Source: JAIBJN01 sp963842305 (lineage in GTDB: Bacteria; Actinomycetota; Thermoleophilia; Gaiellales; Gaiellaceae). From it: DNA of 64,000 nt. Under the pieces are notes generated by a model that saw only the letters and a list, made by a program, of their open reading frames with translations, made no database searches and had not been told where the DNA came from. The stretch is from positions 868,001 to 932,000 of the forward strand of contig CAWJFW010000002.1 in assembly GCA_963842305.1 (NCBI GenBank). The letters run 5' to 3'. Of the stretch, positions 33,445-41,772 are shown piece after piece. The translations under genes were made by a program, and so were the position numbers. The first letter of the stretch is position 1. Each line of letters begins with the position of its first letter.

Positions 33445-34667
33445 CGATCCAGGCGCCGCGCGGCACGCTTGACGTCCTGCCCGCGGACCAGCCGCGGCGC
33501 CTCGCCGTGCTCGATGCCGCCCGGTCGGCGGGCGGCGACTACGGCTACGGCCTCATCGTGACCCCGACCTTCGAAGACACGGAGCTCTTCGCCCGAACGT
33601 CCGGTCAAGGTTCCGACGTCGTCCAGAAGGAGATGTACACGTTCGAGGACAGGAGCGGCCGCTCGCTCACCCTGCGGCCCGAGGGCACGGCTGCCGTTGC
33701 GCGCGCCTATCTCGAGCACGGTCTTCACCGGGAGGCGCAGCCCGTCAAGACGTACTACGTCGGCCCCATGTACCGGTACGCGGCGCCGCAGAAGGGGCGG
33801 TATCGCGAGTTCTGGCAGATCGGCTACGAGGCGATGGGCTCGGACGACCCCGCGTTGGACGCCGAGCTGATCCAGGTCTTCACGGAGATCGAGCAACGGG
33901 CAGGCGTGAGGCACACGGGCCTCCAGCTCAACTCGATCGGCGACCGCGAGTGCCGTCCGGCGTACGTCGAGCGTCTGCAGGCATTCCTCGCCGAGCACCG
34001 GGACGAGCTCGACGAGAACACGCTACGCCGGGCGGAGGTGAGCCCGCTCAGGGTCTTCGACTCGAAGGACGACGCCGTGCGGCGCGTGCTCGCGGACGCG
34101 CCGACGATCGGCGACTCGCTCTGCCCGGCATGCCGCGAGCACTTCGAGCAGGTGCGGGCGTTTCTCGACGGCTACGGCGTCGGCTACGAGCTCGTGCCCA
34201 CGCTCGTCCGGGGGCTCGATTACTACACGCGTACGGTGTTCGAGTTCGTGAACGACGACCTCGACGCCGCGCAGGCCTCGATCTGCGCCGGAGGTCGGTA
34301 CGACTACCTCATCGAAGAGATCGGCGGGGCGCCGACGCCGGGCGTCGGCTGGGCGGCCGGCGTCGAGCGCATGACCGCGTCGAGCTCGTCGCCGGACGCC
34401 GAGTCCTCGACCGACCTCTTCGTCGCGTTCGCCGACGGCGGCCGTCGTGACGAGATCCTCCCCTGGCTTGCCGCTCTCCGGCGAAAGGGCCTGAGCGCAG
34501 ACACGGACTACGCCGGTCGCTCCCTCAAGGGCCAGCTCACACAGGGGGGCCGCCTCGGCGCGCGGGCGACGCTGGTCGTCGAGGGAGACGGCCAGGTGCT
34601 GCGCCGACCCGGCCGGGAGGACGTCCAGGTCGGCTCGCTCGCAGAGCTGGAGGAGCTCCTCGGATGA
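33441..34667 (+). CDS. hisS: Histidyl-tRNA synthetase
   Basis: A 408-aa class II synthetase that charges tRNA-His. Seen are IQAPRGTLDVLPAD at the start, motif 2-like YYVGPMYRYAAPQKGRYREF, the HisRS-specific LVRGLDYYTRTVFEFV and CAGGRYDYLIEEIGG, and an anticodon-binding domain at the end. Length is normal. The start GTG overlaps the MBL gene stop, and the stop overlaps the aspS start (ATGA). Confidence 0.95.
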   Translation: MTIQAPRGTLDVLPADQPRRLAVLDAARSAGGDYGYGLIVTPTFEDTELFARTSGQGSDVVQKEMYTFEDRSGRSLTLRPEGTAAVARAYLEHGLHREAQPVKTYYVGPMYRYAAPQKGRYREFWQIGYEAMGSDDPALDAELIQVFTEIEQRAGVRHTGLQLNSIGDRECRPAYVERLQAFLAEHRDELDENTLRRAEVSPLRVFDSKDDAVRRVLADAPTIGDSLCPACREHFEQVRAFLDGYGVGYELVPTLVRGLDYYTRTVFEFVNDDLDAAQASICAGGRYDYLIEEIGGAPTPGVGWAAGVERMTASSSSPDAESSTDLFVAFADGGRRDEILPWLAALRRKGLSADTDYAGRSLKGQLTQGGRLGARATLVVEGDGQVLRRPGREDVQVGSLAELEELLG

Positions 34668-36403
34668 CCTGGCGCGACCTCATGTGCGGCCAGGTTGGAC
34701 TCGAGCAGGTCGGCAGACGTGTCACCCTCGCGGGCTGGGTCGACACGAGGCGGGATCATGGCGGCCTCGTCTTCATCGACCTTCGCGACGCGAGCGGCGT
34801 GTGTCAGCTCGTGATCAATCCGGAGCGGGCGCCGGAGGTCGCCAAGGGCGCCCACCAGATCCGCAACGAGTTCGTCCTGCGCGCCGAAGGCGAGGTCGTC
34901 AGGCGCGCGCCCGAGAACGTCAACGCCGAGTTGCCGACGGGCGAAGTCGAGCTGCAGGTTGACGCGCTCGAGATCGTCTCGCGCTCGACGCCGCTGCCGT
35001 TCCAGCTCGACGAGGAGGGTGTGGACGAGACGCTGCGCCTCCGGTATCGCTGGATCGACCTGCGGCGGCCGAGGATGCAACGGAACCTCAGGCTTCGGGC
35101 CGGCCTGGTCTCGACCATCCGTCGCGAAATGGAGGCCGACGGCTTTCTCGACATCCAGACACCGATCCTCTTCAAGCCCACACCCGAGGGCGCGCGCGAC
35201 TTCATCGTCCCGAGCCGGCTCCAGCAGGGCCGCTTCTTCGCGCTGCCGCAGTCGCCGCAGATCCTCAAGCAGCTGCTCGTCATCGGCGGGTTCGACCGCT
35301 ACTACCAGATCGCGATCTGCTTCCGGGACGAGGATCTCCGGGCCGACCGCGTCCAGGAGATCACGCAGCTCGACGTCGAGATGGCCTTCCCGGACCAGGA
35401 GTACCTCTTCGCGCTCATGGAGCGCATGTGCGCCGCGGTCTGGCGCGAAGGCATCGGCGCCGACGTGGCGACGCCCTTCCCGCGCATGACCCATGCGGAG
35501 GCGCAGGCGCGGTACGGGAGTGACAAGCCGGACCTCCGCTTCGGCCTCGAGATCGAGGACGCGACCGAGGCGACGCGCGGCTCCGAGTTCGGCGTGTTCG
35601 CGAATGCCGCCGCCGTCCGCTTCATTCGCGTGCCTCGGGCGTTCTCGCGGGCCGAGCTCGACCGACTCGAGGGTGTCGCCAAGCAGTGGGGGGCGAAGGG
35701 CCTCGCGTATCTCGTCTACGGCGAGGACGGCGAGATGCGCTCCCCGATCGCCAAGTTCCTATCCGAGGACGAGCTCGCGGGCTTCCGCTCCGAGCCGGAA
35801 TCCACCGTCCTCTTCGCCGCGGACAAGCCGGCGGCCGTCGCCCGCGTCCTCGGCGCGCTCCGCCTGCACCTGGGGCGGGAGCTCGGGCTCGTCGACGAAG
35901 AGGCCTGGCGGTTCGTCTGGATCACGGACTTCCCGATGTTCGAGTGGGACGAGGAGGCGGAACGCTGGAAGGCGGTGCACCATCCGTTCACGCGCCCGGC
36001 ACCCGGCTCGGAAGCGCTCGTCGAGAGCGACCCCGGTGCCGCGACGGCGCAGGCGTACGACCTCGTCGTCAACGGCATCGAGATCGGCGGCGGGTCTTTC
36101 AGGATCCACGAGCAGGAGCTCCAGGGCCAGGTGTTCGCGGCATTGCAGCTCAGCGAGGAGGAGCAGCGTCGGAAGTTCGGTTTCCTGCTCGACGCGCTGG
36201 CAATGGGCGCGCCGCCGCACGGCGGGATCGCGTTCGGCATCGAGCGGATGCTGATGGCGCTCGGCCGCGAGCCGAACCTGCGCGACATGATCGCGTTTCC
36301 GAAGAACCAGGCGGGGATCGATCCGATGAGTGGCGCTCCCTCCGAGGTCGAGGAGGAACTGCTCGAGGAGCTTGGAATTGAGCTGCGTGCGGCGCCGGAA
36401 TGA
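34664..36403 (+). CDS. aspS: Aspartyl-tRNA synthetase
   Basis: A 579-aa class II synthetase that charges tRNA-Asp (and perhaps tRNA-Asn, depending on whether an AsnRS exists). The OB-fold anticodon domain is at residues 1-110 (GWVDTRRDHGGLVFIDLRDA). Motif 2 is CFRDEDLRADRVQEITQLD, the bacterial insert domain lies at about 280-420, and motif 3 is GGIAFGIERMLMAL. Full length. Confidence 0.95.
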   Translation: MTWRDLMCGQVGLEQVGRRVTLAGWVDTRRDHGGLVFIDLRDASGVCQLVINPERAPEVAKGAHQIRNEFVLRAEGEVVRRAPENVNAELPTGEVELQVDALEIVSRSTPLPFQLDEEGVDETLRLRYRWIDLRRPRMQRNLRLRAGLVSTIRREMEADGFLDIQTPILFKPTPEGARDFIVPSRLQQGRFFALPQSPQILKQLLVIGGFDRYYQIAICFRDEDLRADRVQEITQLDVEMAFPDQEYLFALMERMCAAVWREGIGADVATPFPRMTHAEAQARYGSDKPDLRFGLEIEDATEATRGSEFGVFANAAAVRFIRVPRAFSRAELDRLEGVAKQWGAKGLAYLVYGEDGEMRSPIAKFLSEDELAGFRSEPESTVLFAADKPAAVARVLGALRLHLGRELGLVDEEAWRFVWITDFPMFEWDEEAERWKAVHHPFTRPAPGSEALVESDPGAATAQAYDLVVNGIEIGGGSFRIHEQELQGQVFAALQLSEEEQRRKFGFLLDALAMGAPPHGGIAFGIERMLMALGREPNLRDMIAFPKNQAGIDPMSGAPSEVEEELLEELGIELRAAPE

Positions 36404-36498
36404 AGCCGCTCTAAAGAGACTCTTGCAATCCAGCCGATGAGGAAGGGCATACTTGTGTCGAGCCCGCGGTCAGAACGCGGAGGGGAGGCGTAGCGAAC

Positions 36499-37389
36499 AT
36501 GTCCACGCAAGAGCCGGGTCGAGCCCAGCCGGGCCTGACGCCAATGCCGAGGCTGGAGGATCTTCCGTCGGCGGCAGACGGCTTCGACCGAGCCAAGGTC
36601 CAGGAGGCATTCGACGCCTTCCGGCGCCACGTCACGTCGCTGCAGGCCAACCTGCGCGTGCTCCAAGCGGCCCCCAAGAGCGCGATCACCGAGCCGTCCG
36701 GCCATGCGGTGCGCATGGACGCGCTGCACATCGTCCGGGCGGCGGCGGAGTTCGCCGACACGATCGAGCGCGACGCCCAGGATGCGGCGGTCAAGCAGGT
36801 GGGCCGGGCCGAGCAGGAGATTCGAGAGAAGCAGATGGAGCTGCAGCAGCAAGAGGCCGAGATCGCGCGCATCCGCCAGGAGACCGAGCGCCAGCGGACG
36901 GAGATCCTCAGCGCGTCGCGCAAGGAGTCCCGCGAGATCCTCACCAAGGCGAACCGTGACGCGACCGCCGAGCTGCGCGAAGCCGAGTCCCGCGGAAACC
37001 GGCTGACGGAGCAGGCGAGGCATCAGGCGACCGAGTTGACGAACTCCGCGCGCTCCGAGGTCGAGCAGACGCTCGATTGGGCACGGGCGCAGGCGGAGCT
37101 GGTCGGCCAGCGCGCCCGGATGGGCGCGGAGCAGCTCCTCTCGGCGGCCGGCCACGGCGACGCCGCGATCCACGAGGCGGTGGACGCGATCGTCAAGGCA
37201 GCCGAGGTCGCGATCGCGGCCCAGCGGGGACCGCTGTCGCCCGAGGCCGCCCCGGGCAGCGATGCGGACGTTTCCGGGGCCGAGCCCGACGAGCTCGAGC
37301 CGCACGACGAGCCGACGCCCACGGTCGAGTCCGAGGAATCGACCGAGGATGGGGGGCCAAGCGAGGACGAACGCCCGGCTCCGTCGTAG
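36499..37389 (+). CDS. DivIVA-like coiled-coil protein
   Basis: A 296-aa protein of unknown function with an AGGAG-type ribosome site. Residues about 80-205 are a long, charged coiled coil rich in Gln, Glu, Arg and Ala (VGRAEQEIREKQMELQQQEA is a sample). The N-terminus is helical and the last 60 residues are acidic and Pro/Ser-rich. The pattern resembles DivIVA/SepIVA-like scaffold proteins that mark the cell pole or septum, but the N-terminal membrane-binding motif of DivIVA is not evident. It starts a three-gene cassette with the next two genes, ending at the RNA candidate. Confidence 0.6.
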   Translation: MSTQEPGRAQPGLTPMPRLEDLPSAADGFDRAKVQEAFDAFRRHVTSLQANLRVLQAAPKSAITEPSGHAVRMDALHIVRAAAEFADTIERDAQDAAVKQVGRAEQEIREKQMELQQQEAEIARIRQETERQRTEILSASRKESREILTKANRDATAELREAESRGNRLTEQARHQATELTNSARSEVEQTLDWARAQAELVGQRARMGAEQLLSAAGHGDAAIHEAVDAIVKAAEVAIAAQRGPLSPEAAPGSDADVSGAEPDELEPHDEPTPTVESEESTEDGGPSEDERPAPS

Positions 37390-37410
37390 ACGGGGCGCCG
37401 GCGGCGGAGC

Positions 37411-38208
37411 GTGCCTGACAGGCGCTCGATCTTTCGCCTCCTCGCGCTTGCGGGCTTTCTCCTGACGGTCGCGCTCGCCCTCTGGCTGGCAGAGGTTCGG
37501 CCGCTGCTGGTCGTGGTCGTCATGGCCGCCGCACTCCTGGTCGTCTGGACCGTCGAGTGGCTCTCCTGGCGCCAGGACGTCGTGCGCCTCGCGGCCCAGG
37601 GCGCCGAGGCCGCGGAGGTTGTTATGCGCCTGGTGCCTCCAGCGCCCGCTTCGCCAACCCCGGAGCCGGCCGGCGCGGAGATCGACACCACCCCGGCGCC
37701 GACGTCGGTCGAGACCATCGAGGACGCGGCGGCGGAGGAAGTGGCGCCGGAGCCGCCTCCTCGCGAAGCCCCGTCCGAACCGCTCGAGACGCCGCTCGCC
37801 GAGTCGCCATCCGAGCCCGAGGAGACGGCCGAGCCTCACGTCCCGGTCGCGACCCCGCTGGAGCCCGAGCCCGAGCGTCCGCCACTCCGACCCGTCCCTC
37901 CACCGCCGCCCGTTCCCCGACCGCCGGAGCGAAAGGTGACGTCGCGGGCTCCCGCGAGGCCGGCAGCTTCGTCGGCCGGGGTCGTCGACCTGCGAACGCG
38001 GGTGACGGCCCAGCCGCGGCGGTGGAACCTGTGGGATCTCGAGCGCCGCGCGCGCGACGAGGCCCAGCACGACCCGATCCGCTACGAGGAGTGGTCGTTC
38101 CTCTTCGTCCACCTGCGGCAGTTCGCCACGCCCGACGGGTCGCTCCCGACCGAGTTCGACGCGCTCGTCAGGGAGTCGTTCGGCGAGCTCCTCGAGCACG
38201 CGGGCTGA
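37411..38208 (+). CDS. Membrane-anchored proline-rich protein
   Basis: A 265-aa protein from a GTG at 37411. Two TM helices at the N-terminus (LLALAGFLLTVALALWLA and LLVVVVMAAALLVVWTVEWL) precede a Pro/Glu-rich region (residues about 75-190) and a compact C-terminal domain ending WDLERRARDEAQHDPIRYEE. The C-terminal segment looks folded and conserved. The design resembles envelope/division anchors. It is coupled to the upstream coiled-coil gene (21 bp) and overlaps the RlpA-like gene by one base. Confidence 0.6.
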   Translation: MPDRRSIFRLLALAGFLLTVALALWLAEVRPLLVVVVMAAALLVVWTVEWLSWRQDVVRLAAQGAEAAEVVMRLVPPAPASPTPEPAGAEIDTTPAPTSVETIEDAAAEEVAPEPPPREAPSEPLETPLAESPSEPEETAEPHVPVATPLEPEPERPPLRPVPPPPPVPRPPERKVTSRAPARPAASSAGVVDLRTRVTAQPRRWNLWDLERRARDEAQHDPIRYEEWSFLFVHLRQFATPDGSLPTEFDALVRESFGELLEHAG

Positions 38209-38609
38209 TGAACGCCGCGCTGGCCCGACGGCAGGCGGCTCTCGCCGGGGTGGCGCTGGTCGGGGCGCTGGGTGCCATCGCTCTCAGCCGCATCGGCGAC
38301 GACTCCGAGGCCGCTCCGCCTCCGCCGGCCGCCCTCGAGTGGAACAGCGCGAGCGTCGCGGTCTTCGAGCCGGCCCCCGAGCCCACCTCCTGCGGGGTCA
38401 CGGTCACGCCGCAGACGCTCGGTATCGCTCACCCGGTCCTGCCGTGCGGTGCCAAGCTCGTGCTCGAATACCAGGGACGGCAGGCGCAGGCCGACGTTGT
38501 CGAGAACGGCCCGGTCGAAGCGGGTCGGGCGTTCGAGCTCACACCTGCCCTCGCGCAGCAGCTCGGCGTTGCCGGGCCTGCGACGGTCCGGTGGCGCTAC
38601 GCGGAATAG
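38208..38609 (+). CDS. RlpA-like double-psi beta-barrel protein
   Basis: A 133-aa exported protein with a short N-terminal membrane anchor (AALAGVALVGALGAIAL). The rest is a DPBB domain: SCGVTVTPQTLGIAHPVLPC, GAKLVLEYQGRQAQADVVEN and FELTPALAQQLGVAGPATV. RlpA lytic transglycosylases have an NDRGP active loop with a catalytic Asp. Here the loop reads VENGPV and the Asp is missing, so enzymatic activity is doubtful; binding to peptidoglycan is possible. Two Cys are close to each other in the barrel. Confidence 0.65.
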   Translation: MNAALARRQAALAGVALVGALGAIALSRIGDDSEAAPPPPAALEWNSASVAVFEPAPEPTSCGVTVTPQTLGIAHPVLPCGAKLVLEYQGRQAQADVVENGPVEAGRAFELTPALAQQLGVAGPATVRWRYAE

Positions 38610-38640
38610 GCATGCGCCGGGGCGGAGCTGGGGTAGAGTG

Positions 38641-38800
38641 AGGCAGTGCTCGACTCCGTGCGTGGCATCGTGCGCACATGTAGAACCAACACCTACAGAG
38701 AGGGAGCTCGCGTCCGGCCCTCGGGTCGGTAGGGCACCCACCTGGCAGTGCCAGGTTCCTCACGCACGAAGCTTCATCGGCGGAGTGGAGCACGCTTACT
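38641..38800 (+). ncRNA. 6S-RNA-like structured RNA candidate
   Basis: The stretch between the RlpA-like gene and mnmA folds into one long rod. GTGCTC-G-ACTCC at 38646-38657 pairs with GGAGT-G-GAGCAC at 38782-38793 (one mismatch). GTGCGTG at 38658-38664 pairs with CACGCAC at 38761-38767. Inside are a large open central region, then CCTAC/GTAGG, then a terminal hairpin CCGGCC-CTCG-GGTCGG, and a small CTGGC-AGT-GCCAG hairpin on the 3' side of the open region. Rod, open centre and 3' hairpin are the 6S layout. In Bacillus, 6S also lies beside aspS. If it is 6S, it would bind sigma-70-type RNA polymerase. The strand is assumed from the neighbours. Confidence 0.5.
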
Positions 38801-38803
38801 TCC

Positions 38804-40090
38804 ATGGCCTCTGCAGAGCTGATCGGGAACGCCGCCCGGGGCGGCGACCTCGCCTGGGTCGCCGTCGGGGTCGAGCGCGGCCGGATCGCCTCCGTCAAGG
38901 GTGAGGGCGAGGGTACGAGCGAGCTCTGCCGTGCCGTCCGCGGCCTGACCCTGCTCGAGGCCGCGGCGGTTCCGGGCAGGCCGCTGGCACTCGACGCCCT
39001 GCACGAGGCGCTCGGGCCCGCCGTCCGCGCACGGCCCGATGCCGGTCGGGTCGCCGTCGCCATGAGCGGCGGGGTAGACAGCGCAGTCGCGCTCCTCGAG
39101 GCGCGCGTGGCGGGGTTCGAGGCGGTCGGGGTGACGCTGCGCCTCTGGACCGACCCCGCGGGTCCCGACGGCGAGCGCGCGTGCTGTTCGCCCGCGGCGG
39201 TCGTCGCCGCGCGCGAGACCTGCCACTCGCTCGGGGTCCCGCACATCACTCTCGACCTTCGGGAGCCGTTTCGACAGGCGGTCGTGGCGCCGTTCGTCTC
39301 CGGGTATGCAATGGGTCAGACGCCCAACCCCTGTATCCGCTGCAACGGTAGCTTCCGCTTCTCGGCGCTGTTCGCCTTCGCTCGCCGCGTGGGGGCGTCG
39401 CGCCTGGCCACGGGGCACTACGCACGTCTGCGGATGCATCGTGGGCGGTTGCTCCTCGCCCGGGCCGCCGATGCGAACAAGGATCAGACCTACATGCTCG
39501 CCCGGCTCGATCCCCGCCGGCTCGGACGCCTCTGGCTCCCGCTCGGCGGCCGGACGAAGGACGAGACCCGCGCCCGCGCCCGCGAGGAGGGCCTCGCGGC
39601 AGCCGCCAGGGCGGAGAGCCAGGAGGCCTGCTTCCTCGCAGGAGGCGACTACCGAGACTTCCTGGAACGGCGCGGGCTCGTCCGGGAGGACGGCCCGATC
39701 GTCGACGAGTCGGGGAACGAGGTCGGGCGCCACGACGGGTTCTGGCGGTTCACGCACGGACAACGGCGGGGCCTCGGCGTTGCGACGGGGCAGCCGCTCT
39801 ACGCACTCGACACCCGACCGCGGACGAACACGGTGGTCGTGGGCCCACGTGAGTCGCTGGCTCGGACCGTCGTCGGCGTGCCGTCCGGGCGGGTCTTCGT
39901 CCCCGTCGAGCGCGTCGAGGCCAAGCTTCGCTATCGGTCGCCCGGTGCGCCCGCCCGGGTCGAGCAGCGGGGACGCGGTTTCCGTCTCTCGCTCGAGCGG
40001 CCCGCCTACGGCGTCGCGCCGGGCCAGGCCGCCGTCCTGTACGAGGACGACGTCGTCGTGGGCGCCGGGCTGATCGCTTCGGCTGCCTGA
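38804..40090 (+). CDS. mnmA: tRNA-specific 2-thiouridylase MnmA with NifU-like N-terminal extension
   Basis: A 428-aa protein. It thiolates U34 of tRNA-Lys, -Glu and -Gln. The ATP pyrophosphatase PP-loop is SGGVDS at about residues 88-93. The catalytic cysteine pair is Cys177 in TPNPCIRC and Cys276 in SQEACF, with the usual spacing of about 99. In addition, about 85 residues precede the PP-loop domain. They resemble a NifU/IscU fold (VGVERGRIASVKGEG and LCRAVRGLTLLEAAAV) but lack the three scaffold Cys. In other bacteria MnmA starts near the PP-loop, so this is an added, degenerate scaffold-type domain. It lies just after the RNA candidate. Confidence 0.85.
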   Translation: MASAELIGNAARGGDLAWVAVGVERGRIASVKGEGEGTSELCRAVRGLTLLEAAAVPGRPLALDALHEALGPAVRARPDAGRVAVAMSGGVDSAVALLEARVAGFEAVGVTLRLWTDPAGPDGERACCSPAAVVAARETCHSLGVPHITLDLREPFRQAVVAPFVSGYAMGQTPNPCIRCNGSFRFSALFAFARRVGASRLATGHYARLRMHRGRLLLARAADANKDQTYMLARLDPRRLGRLWLPLGGRTKDETRARAREEGLAAAARAESQEACFLAGGDYRDFLERRGLVREDGPIVDESGNEVGRHDGFWRFTHGQRRGLGVATGQPLYALDTRPRTNTVVVGPRESLARTVVGVPSGRVFVPVERVEAKLRYRSPGAPARVEQRGRGFRLSLERPAYGVAPGQAAVLYEDDVVVGAGLIASAA

Positions 40091-40105
40091 GTACACTGCC
40101 GACCG

Positions 40106-40573
40106 ATGCCCCTGGCCTTCGACGCCATCGACGGGCTCTGGATCGCGCTGAGCGTCTTCCTCGTCCTGGTCGCGATCGGGCTCACGTACGTCCTCGTGCG
40201 CCTTGGCGGGACGGTCGGCCAGATGACGTCATACCTCAAGGGTCTCGAGCGGGAGACGCTCCCCGTCATCAACGAGACGGGCGGGACCGTGCAGAGGATC
40301 AACTCCCAGCTCGACAAGGCGGATCTCGTGACGGACAGTGCGGTCGACATCGCAGACAACGTGGATACGGCCGTACGCGCCGTTTCGTTCGCGATCACGC
40401 GGCCGGTGCAGAAGATCTCCGGCCTCGCTGAAGGCATCTCCCACGGATTCGCATCGCTCCGCGTCCGCAAGGACCCGCGCCGCGCCTACGAGACCGGACG
40501 CGACGCGGCCCAGCGGCGGGAGCAGGAGATCGACGACGAGCTACGCGGAGGTGGCGCGGGCACTGAGCTCTGA
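40106..40573 (+). CDS. DUF948 membrane-anchored coiled-coil protein
   Basis: A 155-aa protein with one N-terminal TM helix (GLWIALSVFLVLVAIGLTYV) followed by a helical DUF948 domain (NETGGTVQRINSQLDKADLV, VDTAVRAVSFAITRPVQKIS) and a basic tail. DUF948 proteins are typically encoded with stress or general-stress regulators in Gram-positive bacteria. It begins 15 bp after mnmA and overlaps the next gene by 23 bp, so the three genes DUF948, RsbW-like and sigma factor form a unit. Confidence 0.75.
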   Translation: MPLAFDAIDGLWIALSVFLVLVAIGLTYVLVRLGGTVGQMTSYLKGLERETLPVINETGGTVQRINSQLDKADLVTDSAVDIADNVDTAVRAVSFAITRPVQKISGLAEGISHGFASLRVRKDPRRAYETGRDAAQRREQEIDDELRGGGAGTEL

Positions 40574-40973
40574 CTCGATCACGCTCTCGATCCCGCACGC
40601 GAAGCCGTACCACGGTGTCGCGCGCCTCGTGGTGGGGGGCCTGGCGGCGCGCCTCGAGCTCTCCTACGAGCACTTGGAGGATCTCCAACTCGCGCTCGAA
40701 AGCGTGCTCGACTCGGAGGGGTTCGTCGACGGTGAGGACGTCACCGTCAGACTCGAGGTCAACCCGGACTCGGTCGTCATGGGGATCGGCCCGATCGATC
40801 CCGAAACGGTCCGGCACGATCTCGAGCGTGAGACAGGCGCCGAGATCTCGCTCTCCCGACTGCTCTCCACCCTCGTCGAAGAGGTGTCGATCGAGGCGGG
40901 CGAGAGCGGCCACAGGCTTCGCCTCGAGAAACGCGTGCCGCTGACGAGACCCGAACCCCGAGAGCCTGTGTGA
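40551..40973 (+). CDS. RsbW-like (degenerate anti-sigma factor) protein
   Basis: About 140 aa from a GTG at 40551; the exact start is uncertain. It reads SDSITLSIPHAKPYHGVARL, then ARLELSYEHLEDLQLALESV. The order beta-strand, helix and ALES region matches the front of RsbW/SpoIIAB-type anti-sigma kinases. The ATP-binding N- and G-boxes are not visible, and it ends about 140 aa long, so kinase activity is unlikely. It directly precedes and overlaps a SigF-type sigma gene by 4 bp, which suggests it still binds that sigma factor. Confidence 0.55.
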   Translation: MARALSSDSITLSIPHAKPYHGVARLVVGGLAARLELSYEHLEDLQLALESVLDSEGFVDGEDVTVRLEVNPDSVVMGIGPIDPETVRHDLERETGAEISLSRLLSTLVEEVSIEAGESGHRLRLEKRVPLTRPEPREPV

Positions 40974-41743
40974 CGGCGCCGGGGGGCGCTACCGACCGCG
41001 AGCTTCTGCGCCGTTATCACGACGAGGGCGACGTGGAGGCTCGAGAGCAGCTGATCGAGCAGCACCTCCCGCTCGTGCGCTCGCTCGCGCGGCGCTACGC
41101 GAATCGGGGGGAGCAGCTCGAGGACCTCGTCCAGGTCGGCTCGATCGGTCTGATCAAGGCGATCGACCGGTTCGACGTCGAGCGCGGCGTCGAGCTGACG
41201 ACGTACGCGACGCCGAACATCCTCGGGGAGATCAAGCGCCACTTTCGCGACAAGGGCTGGTCGATCCGCGTCCCGCGCGGCCTCCAGGAGCTGAACGTCC
41301 GCCTCTCGCAGATTCTCGAGACGCTCACGGTGGAGCTCGAGCGCTCGCCGACCATCCCGGAGCTGGCCAAGGCGGCCGGCGTGAGCGAGGAGGAGGTGCT
41401 TGAGGCGCTCGAGTCGAGCCAGGCCTACACGACGGTCTCGCTCTCGGCGCCCGCGGGCCAGGGCGAGGAAGGTGAGCTCGATCCGCTCGAGTCGTTGGGT
41501 GAGCTCGAGCACGAGTACGAGGTCAGCGAGGATCGCACGATGCTCGAGCCGGGCCTGGAGGTGCTCGACGAGCGCGAGCGGCGGATCATCCACCTGCGAT
41601 TCTGGGAGGGCCTGACGCAGTCGCAGATCGCCGCGCAGGTCGGGATCTCGCAGATGCACGTCTCCCGCCTCATCCGTCGCGCGCTCGAGAAGGTTCGCGC
41701 GGAGATCGCGACGACCCGCGGCCCTCAGGCGCCTGGGGCCTGA
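40970..41743 (+). CDS. SigB/SigF/SigG-family RNA polymerase sigma factor
   Basis: A 257-aa sigma factor. Region 2 has LVRSLARRYANRGEQLEDLV and GSIGLIKAIDRFDVERGVEL then TTYATPNILGEIKRHFRDKG, the region 2.4/3 block of the SigB/F group. Region 4 is EGLTQSQIAAQVGISQMHVS, RLIRRALEKV, the C-terminal HTH that reads the -35 element. Such factors drive general stress or developmental genes. The start GTG overlaps the RsbW-like stop. Confidence 0.9.
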   Translation: MTAPGGATDRELLRRYHDEGDVEAREQLIEQHLPLVRSLARRYANRGEQLEDLVQVGSIGLIKAIDRFDVERGVELTTYATPNILGEIKRHFRDKGWSIRVPRGLQELNVRLSQILETLTVELERSPTIPELAKAAGVSEEEVLEALESSQAYTTVSLSAPAGQGEEGELDPLESLGELEHEYEVSEDRTMLEPGLEVLDERERRIIHLRFWEGLTQSQIAAQVGISQMHVSRLIRRALEKVRAEIATTRGPQAPGA

Positions 41744-41772
41744 CCGCAGCGTCCGAGCCTAGAATCGACTCC

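Noticed and set aside
38641..38800. tmRNA, SRP RNA or RNase P RNA in place of 6S
   Set aside because: None of their conserved cores is visible (no SRP helix 8 GGAAG-type loop, no tmRNA tag region or tRNA-like ends, no RNase P core).
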